A stretch of 33,090 nt of DNA, taken from positions 1 to 33,090 of the IMG/VR virus record IMGVR_UViG_3300045993_000281; one strand, 5' to 3'. The stretch is from a virus. This document shows, piece by piece, positions 14,734 through 18,922 of this stretch. The notes beneath the pieces are model-generated. The model was not told the DNA's origin. It was given only the letters and a program-made list of their open reading frames with translations, and made no database searches. The position numbers and the translations under genes are program-made. The number at the start of each line of letters is the position of its first letter. Within the stretch, counting starts at the first letter, position 1.

Positions 14734-14858
14734 ACCGGCCTCCACGCTCGATAAACGCAAATGAATGGACACGTAATTACTGCCCAAACAGTCTTGATCA
14801 CATTTGCAGTATGCGCAGCCGATACTCGTAAATCTTGAATATCGGCTGCAGTCAGCAT
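14712..14858 (-). CDS. Doubtful 48-aa membrane-like frame
   Basis: An ATG 11 bases after the previous stop opens a 48-codon frame with a hydrophobic stretch (VIKTVWAVITCPFICVY). It spans the whole 136-bp gap and overlaps the next gene by 22 bp. No ribosome site precedes it, and it contains a 10-bp hairpin, so this gap may be regulatory instead. Confidence 0.25.
   Translation of the reverse strand: MLTAADIQDLRVSAAHTANVIKTVWAVITCPFICVYRAWRPVCHIRRL
14815..14849 (-). promoter_or_regulatory. Perfect 10-bp stem-loop between small genes
   Basis: GCAGCCGATA/TATCGGCTGC with a 15-nt loop. No T-run follows on the minus strand, so it is not a canonical terminator. It may be an mRNA processing or stabilising element, or an attenuator ahead of the gene at 14733. 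Confidence 0.45.
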
Positions 14859-14869
14859 TTGTTTCGAGT

Positions 14870-15349
14870 TCACACAGTTACCGGTGATACGTTGCTGCCG
14901 AAGCCACCGAAACCATTACCGCGTTCCGTATGCTGTGCATTCCAGTCACGACCAACAGCTTGCTCACGTGATGCAATTGTGTAAGCCAACTGAATACGGC
15001 CAAGCATGAAACTGACTGTGTAGCCAATCGCAGCGTATACGATCACAGCGCTAACCACCAACGACACCAACGTCGATGTCGGGATGAAGAACAGCACGAA
15101 TGCCGATGCGTTATAGATCGAGTAACCCGCTGCCAAGCCGCCTGTCAATGCAAATGCGATAGGTAGAATAACAGCTTTGTTCAACGCATTGTACTTCGCG
15201 ACAGTGTTCAGTTCTTCCGTCGTGAAACCCGCGCCTGGATTCAAAGAGCGCGAGATACGCGCGCGCAATGTATCCGTAGCACGCTTGAAACCGTTAGCAG
15301 TTGAATCACTAACTTTTTTTGCTGCGCTTTTGATGTCTTTGACGTTCAT
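14870..15349 (-). CDS. Multi-pass membrane protein, 159 aa
   Basis: After a charged 50-residue N-terminus (KSAAKKVSDSTANGFKRATD) come hydrophobic segments at about 59-78 (VILPIAFALTGGLAAGYSIY), 80-95 and 97-118 (SLVVSAVIVYAAIGYTVSFM). The C-terminal tail is Gly/Asn-rich (ERGNGFGGFGSNVSP). This suggests two or three inner-membrane spans with a soluble N-terminal domain. Codon choice looks more GC-rich than its neighbours. It is flanked by hairpins, so it may be regulated separately. Its role is unknown; holin, superinfection exclusion or membrane remodelling are all possible. Confidence 0.65.
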   Translation of the reverse strand: MNVKDIKSAAKKVSDSTANGFKRATDTLRARISRSLNPGAGFTTEELNTVAKYNALNKAVILPIAFALTGGLAAGYSIYNASAFVLFFIPTSTLVSLVVSAVIVYAAIGYTVSFMLGRIQLAYTIASREQAVGRDWNAQHTERGNGFGGFGSNVSPVTV

Positions 15350-15409
15350 GTTGAAACTCCTCTATACAGGATTAACAGCAGACGAAATTGTCCGCTGGGT
15401 GCTACGAAA

Positions 15410-15616
15410 CTAATCTAACGTACATATTTTGTAGTCGCCCATGTCTTTCAGACGTTGCCCAGAATGCGCGCATATTTGTCTCTGTTGCTCTTCTAACAAG
15501 ATCGCTTGCGCTGTAACTAATGCTGCATTGAATTTGCGTTCCTTGTACTCACTGTATTCGGCTTGCCCAAAGTAAACTAGTAAGCCAAACACAATTACCG
15601 CGACGAACAATTTCAT
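15410..15616 (-). CDS. Signal-anchored small protein, 68 aa
   Basis: MKLFVAVIVFGLLVYFGQAE is a clear N-terminal membrane anchor or signal peptide, followed by a charged helix (EYSEYKERKFNAALVTAQAI) and two cysteines (QICAHSG, YKICTLD) that could form a periplasmic disulfide. ATG at 15616 has AGAGGAG six bases upstream, better than an ATG five codons earlier. No lipobox is present. Function unknown; an envelope role is likely. Confidence 0.65.
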   Translation of the reverse strand: MKLFVAVIVFGLLVYFGQAEYSEYKERKFNAALVTAQAILLEEQQRQICAHSGQRLKDMGDYKICTLD

Positions 15617-15648
15617 TTTGGCTCCTCTCATTTAATTATAAAGATATC

Positions 15649-15678
15649 ACACAAGGACACTCCTCAGTACCCTTGTGT
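15649..15678 (-). promoter_or_regulatory. 8-bp stem-loop with AT-rich tail
   Basis: ACACAAGG/CCTTGTGT encloses 14 nt. On the minus strand it is followed by CTTTATAATT, which is both a poor U-tract and a perfect TATAAT at 15635-15640. It could be a weak terminator or a promoter -10 element for the next gene; no convincing -35 is seen. Confidence 0.4.
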
Positions 15679-15684
15679 AAATCT

Positions 15685-15750
15685 TTACCTTACTGGAACC
15701 CATCCTTGACGTGTTTGTTTCCAAAAACGGCCATCGACGAATATCAGCAT
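15685..15750 (-). CDS. 21-aa microprotein with strong ribosome site
   Basis: AGGAGAAACAA directly precedes ATG at 15750, an optimal Shine-Dalgarno arrangement. The 21-residue product starts MLIFVDGRFWKQ and ends GWVPVR, with two Trp and several Arg/Lys. It is far below usual gene-calling limits. The strong ribosome site, the location between a 41-codon gene and a hairpin, and the non-random amphipathic composition support translation. Function unknown. Confidence 0.5.
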   Translation of the reverse strand: MLIFVDGRFWKQTRQGWVPVR

Positions 15751-15802
15751 TTGTTTCTCCTAGTTGGTTGATCAAGCCTACTGTTACAGGACGTACGTGG
15801 TG

Positions 15803-15928
15803 CTAATGAAACCTGTTGAGAGCCTTTAGCGTCCTCATCAGACCGACGCTTGAACGTTCACGTCCGACTAGTAAGGATGAGATCTCATACAGAACATCTA
15901 ACAAGGCCTTACGGTACTCTTCGGACAT
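15803..15928 (-). CDS. Microprotein, 41 aa
   Basis: AGAAGGAGAG six bases before ATG at 15928 is a very strong ribosome site. The product MSEEYRKALLDVLYEISSLL continues with a basic, Ser-rich amphipathic helix and is probably a single long helix or helical hairpin. I do not recognise it. It lies directly downstream of the copy of a 32-bp repeat shared with the endolysin leader. Confidence 0.62.
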   Translation of the reverse strand: MSEEYRKALLDVLYEISSLLVGRERSSVGLMRTLKALNRFH

Positions 15929-15962
15929 GATACTCTCCTTCTAAAAGATTGAGGGACGTACG

Positions 15963-15998
15963 GGGGTATTCATATAAGATACCCCGTTTTGCGCAAAT
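15963..15998 (-). repeat. Palindromic 32-bp repeat, copy 1 (leader of the 41-aa gene)
   Basis: Plus-strand core TATTCATATAAGATACCCC followed by G then TTTTGCGCAAAT matches 17295-17326 at 31 of 32 positions. It holds a hairpin (GGGGTAT/ATACCCC, 9-nt loop) and the palindrome TTTGCGCAAA. It begins exactly at the stop of the 28-codon gene and lies upstream of the 41-codon gene. Read on the plus strand it looks like a terminator (hairpin then TTTT); on the coding strand it does not. Confidence 0.75.
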
Positions 15999-16084
15999 TA
16001 CCAGGTGATACTTGATAGTATTACGATGATAACGAATACCACTGAGACTACATTTTCACGAGACAGCCACTTATTGTCGTTCAT
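15998..16084 (-). CDS. Single-span membrane microprotein, 28 aa
   Basis: ATG at 16084 follows AAAGGAGATTCAA, a strong ribosome site. The 28-residue product has a polar start (MNDNKWLSREN) and a hydrophobic span VVSVVFVIIVILSSITW to its end. This is a typical tail-anchored phage micro-membrane protein. The frame is open further upstream to a TTG at 16207, but the ribosome site points to the short form. It could be a small holin-like or regulatory peptide; unproven. Confidence 0.62.
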   Translation of the reverse strand: MNDNKWLSRENVVSVVFVIIVILSSITW

Positions 16085-16302
16085 TTGAATCTCCTTTGTT
16101 AACCTACTCTCCAATACTATCCTCGCTACATCTACGAAGTCACGACAACCGTTCCCATTGAAGGGACGTACGACCTCACTAAACAAGGATACACGTTCCA
16201 GGCGCAATCGCCTTGTCTGTACTGCCAGCTGGAACCGGCAATACCAGATAGTACTGGAGAGTAAGCCCTCTCATGATGAAAAGGCTTACTATTTCTAAGA
16301 AT
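16085..16302 (-). other. 218-bp stretch without a convincing gene
   Basis: It holds a hairpin at 16260-16290, a second possible fold with outer arms GTACT/AGTAC around TGCC/GGCA (about 16218-16254), and one copy of the GGACGTACG motif (16164-16172). Only weak short frames without ribosome sites are present. It is probably an untranslated leader or a small RNA region. Confidence 0.4.
16260..16290 (-). promoter_or_regulatory. 8-bp stem-loop after the 85-aa gene
   Basis: AGTAAGCC/GGCTTACT with a 15-nt loop, without a following T-run on the coding strand. It lies 13 bases past the stop of the 85-residue gene, where a terminator or 3' stabiliser would be expected. Confidence 0.4.
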
Positions 16303-16560
16303 TCAACTACCATTTGCTGGGTTAGCCGACATGACTGCCTTCATCATGCCCGTCATTGACGCCGATTCACCGCGATCAAAACCTGCATCGTATACAGTTC
16401 TCAATACCGTCTTGATTAGGTCGGGCTGCGTAGCTTCAGGTATCATGCTAATCAGAAAGCTAATGGCAGGGTTTTTTAGCATCTCTTCGAACCCTTCCTT
16501 TTTGTTTTCTGCTATTTCCTTGAATGTCTTCTCTGCAATTTCTTTCATGTCACGTGCCAT
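16303..16560 (-). CDS. Hypothetical helical protein, 85 aa
   Basis: An all-helical, charged protein (MARDMKEIAEKTFKEIAENK) with a hydrophobic middle (AISFLISMIPEA) and a Met/Ala-rich C-terminus. AGGAGATCGCA precedes the ATG at 16560. It is the first gene after the lysis-operon terminator, so it is transcribed by readthrough or from a promoter I cannot identify. Function unknown. Confidence 0.65.
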   Translation of the reverse strand: MARDMKEIAEKTFKEIAENKKEGFEEMLKNPAISFLISMIPEATQPDLIKTVLRTVYDAGFDRGESASMTGMMKAVMSANPANGS

Positions 16561-16581
16561 TGCGATCTCCTATGTTGGATT

Positions 16582-16608
16582 AAAAAGGCAACCCAAGATG
16601 GGCTGCCT
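16582..16608 (-). terminator. Intrinsic terminator after the lysis cassette
   Basis: A 9-bp stem (one G-T pair) AGGCAGCCC/GGGTTGCCT with a five-base loop, followed at once by TTTTTAA on the minus strand. It sits four bases after the last lysis-region gene and 22 bases before the next start, so it is well placed to end the late transcript. Confidence 0.85.
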
Positions 16609-16611
16609 ATG

Positions 16612-16794
16612 CTACGAAGTTGCTTTACTGTAAAACCTACAAATACTAAATGGGTGTACCGTCTCACGCTTCACGCTACATTTCAAGCTAAGTTTCTCTC
16701 GCACGGAATTATTACATGTTCCGCAGTTTCGATTCACTTTTACGCCAGGCGGGAAGGTAACAACAGTATTTGAGTCGAAGTGACGAACCGCCAT
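16612..16794 (-). CDS. Four-cysteine microprotein, 60 aa
   Basis: Cys24-x2-Cys27 (NCGTC), Cys39 and Cys52 (SICRFY) form a four-cysteine zinc-knuckle-like pattern. Similar small phage proteins read CxxC...C...C-x-F/Y near the end and have no known function. The protein is basic and may bind nucleic acid. ATG at 16794 has AGGAT just upstream, which also ends the endolysin gene (TAG). It is the last gene of the late transcript. Confidence 0.65.
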   Translation of the reverse strand: MAVRHFDSNTVVTFPPGVKVNRNCGTCNNSVREKLSLKCSVKRETVHPFSICRFYSKATS

Positions 16795-16797
16795 ATC

Positions 16798-17277
16798 CTA
16801 GTCCTTGTAAAAGACGTGGTCTCCAATTGTAACTGTTCTTGTAAACACTTTAGACCAATATGGTTTTACGTAGGTCGCGTGGAAATACATCGCGCCGTCC
16901 GTGTTATCCTCTTGTGTAACCATCGCTTCGATAGCAATCTCTTTTGATTTCTCGAAAGCGGTTAGATCGCGGATTCGTTTAGCAGTACCATCATACCAGG
17001 AGAACTGAGCGGGTTCTCGTATTATCTCACAAACGGTCTTAGATCGCGCCTTGGCACGGTTCAAGACTACGTGAGCAACGGCTAGTTTGCCAGCATCAGG
17101 TTCACCTCTGGCTTCGTGGTAGATATTCTCTGCCATACATTGAAGGGCATTTGCGGATATAGAAACTATCTTAACTGTTTCCAAAACTGCGGTCGGCATT
17201 ACATCGACCACCACGGTTGTGCTAACAAGAGCGGCCGCCATGATGTATAACAAAATTGAATTACGTAGAATTTTCAT
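16798..17277 (-). CDS. SleB-type (Hydrolase_2) endolysin with N-terminal signal
   Basis: Cell wall hydrolase of the SleB/CwlJ family. The diagnostic core is CMAENIYHEARGEP (47-60, Glu50 and Glu55, one of which should be the catalytic acid), then LAVAHVVLNRAKA, VCEIIREPAQFSWY and DGAMYFHA, with KVFTRTVTIGDHVFYK at the end. It cleaves peptidoglycan during lysis. Residues 8-27 are hydrophobic but rich in Ala, Ser and Thr, so the enzyme is probably exported by the Sec system as a signal-anchor-release or signal-peptide endolysin. Cys47 and Cys83 may form a disulfide. AAAGGAACGTGA precedes the ATG. Its leader has an unusual SD-pairing hairpin and a repeat. Spanin genes lie just upstream. Confidence 0.9.
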   Translation of the reverse strand: MKILRNSILLYIMAAALVSTTVVVDVMPTAVLETVKIVSISANALQCMAENIYHEARGEPDAGKLAVAHVVLNRAKARSKTVCEIIREPAQFSWYDGTAKRIRDLTAFEKSKEIAIEAMVTQEDNTDGAMYFHATYVKPYWSKVFTRTVTIGDHVFYKD

Positions 17278-17289
17278 TCACGTTCCTTT

Positions 17290-17326
17290 GGGGTTATTCA
17301 TATAAGATACCCCTTTTTGCGCAAAT
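17290..17326 (-). repeat. Palindromic 32-bp repeat, copy 2 (endolysin leader)
   Basis: The same element as at 15963-15998 with one change in the 32-bp core, and a looser hairpin because of one extra T in the left arm. It ends 13 bases before the endolysin ATG, so it is certainly in the endolysin mRNA leader if transcription comes from the right. Confidence 0.75.
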
Positions 17327-17329
17327 AAT

Positions 17330-17358
17330 TACCTCCTGAAAGGGTATCCCAGGAGGTA
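17330..17358 (-). promoter_or_regulatory. Hairpin pairing a perfect Shine-Dalgarno with its complement
   Basis: On the minus strand TACCTCCTG pairs with CAGGAGGTA across an 11-nt loop. The right arm is a full AGGAGGT ribosome site followed six bases later by TTG. The arm is hidden in the stem. It lies between the spanin stop and the endolysin start and is therefore a candidate translational switch or a terminator-like structure. Confidence 0.5.
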
Positions 17359-17368
17359 TGTTTCTATT

Positions 17369-17929
17369 CTACTTTGCCTTCTTCAATGCTTCTATTACTG
17401 AATAGACGGATTTATACTCGGCAGCGCAAGAGGCAAGGAGGGCTTCGGTTTCGAAGTACTTTGCGTAATTACGACTGACGACACTGGCTGTTTGACTTGC
17501 TCCAATTCCGCTTTCCGCTCCAACCACAGCGGATTCGGGGGTTGGATATTGATTTGGGTTTCCATTGGTGGCGGCAAGGTTGTGCCAGCGCACCCAACCA
17601 ACGCTAACAGGGAAACGTAGATCAGCTTCTTTGGTAACATACTTGATCACCTCTTTCTCGCGAATCTCTAAATTAGTCTTGGTCGTCATCCGAGCAATAC
17701 CTAATTCAGTATCAGATTCTTTTTTGTTTGCTGCAATTTCGCTAGAAGCATCGGCAATAATCTTGGCTTGTTGCTGCTTAGCCTCAGTAACCTCTTTATC
17801 GCGCTTAAAACGATCCTGCTGGACTGCGTCCCATCGTAACCAGAAGACTCCTGCTACGACTCCAATTGCAGCCCACACCCGCCAATCCCGAAGGACTGGC
17901 ATAAGGTAGATGAGGGCGGACGTTAACAT
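17369..17929 (-). CDS. Rz-like inner-membrane spanin (i-spanin), 186 aa
   Basis: The inner-membrane subunit of the spanin pair that fuses the two membranes in the last step of lysis of Gram-negative hosts. Residues about 17-31 (VWAAIGVVAGVFWLRW) form an N-terminal membrane anchor, followed by a charged coiled-coil periplasmic region (KRDKEVTEAKQQQAKIIADA and ELGIARMTTKTNLEIREKEV). A nested out-of-frame lipoprotein gene (17395-17640) inside its C-terminal half is the lambda Rz/Rz1 architecture. The start overlaps the stop of the EF-hand gene by one base. Confidence 0.85.
   Translation of the reverse strand: MLTSALIYLMPVLRDWRVWAAIGVVAGVFWLRWDAVQQDRFKRDKEVTEAKQQQAKIIADASSEIAANKKESDTELGIARMTTKTNLEIREKEVIKYVTKEADLRFPVSVGWVRWHNLAATNGNPNQYPTPESAVVGAESGIGASQTASVVSRNYAKYFETEALLASCAAEYKSVYSVIEALKKAK
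17395..17640 (-). CDS. Rz1-like outer-membrane lipoprotein spanin, nested in Rz
   Basis: MLPKKLIYVSLLALVGCAG is a lipoprotein signal peptide with lipobox LVGC (Cys17 the lipidated residue). The mature part is Pro-rich (TLPPPMETQ; KPKPSLPLALP), as usual for o-spanins. GAGGTG lies eight bases before the ATG. The gene lies wholly within the Rz gene in another frame. The product should be anchored in the outer membrane and contact the Rz coiled coil. Confidence 0.88.
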   Translation of the reverse strand: MLPKKLIYVSLLALVGCAGTTLPPPMETQINIQPPNPLWLERKAELEQVKQPVSSVVITQSTSKPKPSLPLALPSINPSIQ

Positions 17930-18123
17930 TACACGAAGCGCCTAACGAGGAAGCAGACTAATTCGTAAACAACAATAACGCATGCAGCTTGTACAATTGC
18001 GTATACAACATTGCTTACAAATGCTTTCTCAATCTTTATAATAACCTTTGCAGCCTCGGACGCGGAGATCTTTCCATCGCCGTCGGTATCCGCTTCTGCT
18101 AAAAACTTCTCTGCTATAGACAT
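17929..18123 (-). CDS. EF-hand membrane microprotein, possible holin
   Basis: Residues 12-23, DTDGDGKISASE, are a canonical 12-residue EF-hand loop: Asp at 1, 3 and 5, Gly at 6, Ile at 8, Glu at 12. After a short helix (AAKVIIKIEKAF) comes a long hydrophobic segment VVYAIVQAACVIVVYELVCF and a basic end LVRRFV. So this is a 64-residue protein with a single EF-hand and one (perhaps two short) membrane span. It stands between a DUF5675 gene and the spanins, where a holin is common, and a Ca-binding head would be unusual. AGGAGACAGTT precedes the ATG. Holin role is inferred from context. Confidence 0.72.
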   Translation of the reverse strand: MSIAEKFLAEADTDGDGKISASEAAKVIIKIEKAFVSNVVYAIVQAACVIVVYELVCFLVRRFV

Positions 18124-18132
18124 AACTGTCTC

Positions 18133-18561
18133 CTATGGGTTAATAAATTCGATCCATACTTCTTCATTCCGCGCCCACACTAATGAGATCAGACTGAACA
18201 ATGCATCGAATGCTAACTTGCTCTTTCCTATCGAACCGTCGAGGTCTACATTACCTACTAGTAGACAGCCCTCTGTGTCGGCGATTTTATTGCCCACATG
18301 AATCAATATGTCGCTGTATCCTGGTACATCGACAATATGTGGCATGATGCAACCGAAATGAGGACTCTCCTTCGGCAGTACTTGGTAACGTCCCTGCGGT
18401 GTTGCTGTCTCGCCTTTGATCTTCCAAGACTCAACAGGCATACCTGGGACTTCTCTTATTGCATCCTCTAGCGTAAACATCAAGAGGGAGTCCCCTATGA
18501 AGAGACCCCCTTCTGTGACATTGTTTACGGTAGGGCTTCTGTGAACTTTTAAGTCTAGCAT
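18133..18561 (-). CDS. DUF5675 family protein, 142 aa
   Basis: The FTLEDAIREVPGM...WKIKGETATPQGRY (about 29-58), DVPGYSDILIHVGN (78-91) and DTEGCLLVG (94-102) segments give the DUF5675 pattern. This family is common in phage lysis and tail regions. Its H...DTEGC arrangement recalls the His/Cys active site of L,D-transpeptidase-like folds, so a peptidoglycan role has been suspected; it is not proven. His88 and Cys98 are the candidate residues. The ATG overlaps the previous stop (TAATG). Confidence 0.82.
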   Translation of the reverse strand: MLDLKVHRSPTVNNVTEGGLFIGDSLLMFTLEDAIREVPGMPVESWKIKGETATPQGRYQVLPKESPHFGCIMPHIVDVPGYSDILIHVGNKIADTEGCLLVGNVDLDGSIGKSKLAFDALFSLISLVWARNEEVWIEFINP

Positions 18562-18914
18562 TATTGTACCTTTGGAGGTTCTGGCAGAGCAGGTTGTTTA
18601 GATCTAAGATACGAGCTATACATTCCGACACCACCTAAATATGCCAAGCTTACGCCTAGCAACGCTGCAAGACCTATTGGATCTACTTTGTCGCTATCTG
18701 CGTACATATAGGGGCATGCAAAAGCTAGGAATACACCTACTGTTTGCCCTAACTTAGTCACGTCCCCTCTCTGGCTCCCTTGCGCGTCTTTGACCGATAG
18801 AAAGTCTGCCCATATAATGGCTGTCTTATCGTTATGCACAACACGAATTAATATCCATACAAGCAATAACAAGATCAGTAGACGCGACGCTACATCTATT
18901 GTTATTCCGAACAT
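18561..18914 (-). CDS. Holin-like membrane protein, 117 aa
   Basis: Three hydrophobic segments: about 8-24 (ASRLLILLLLVWILIRVV), 57-72 (GQTVGVFLAFACPYMY) and 82-101 (LAALLGVSLAYLGGVGMYSS), with a Pro-rich charged tail (LPEPPKVQ). A loop WADFLSVKDAQGSQRGDVTK resembles that of small phage membrane proteins placed next to endolysins. It is the first gene of the lysis cassette, with AGGAGCAAAC before the ATG at 18914. Class I or II holin is the likely role, inferred from position and topology. Confidence 0.68.
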   Translation of the reverse strand: MFGITIDVASRLLILLLLVWILIRVVHNDKTAIIWADFLSVKDAQGSQRGDVTKLGQTVGVFLAFACPYMYADSDKVDPIGLAALLGVSLAYLGGVGMYSSYLRSKQPALPEPPKVQ

Positions 18915-18922
18915 GTTTGCTC

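Noticed and set aside
16179-16274. 31-codon minus-strand frame starting inside the loop of a hairpin
   Set aside because: No ribosome site, start codon in a stem-loop, no recognisable sequence.
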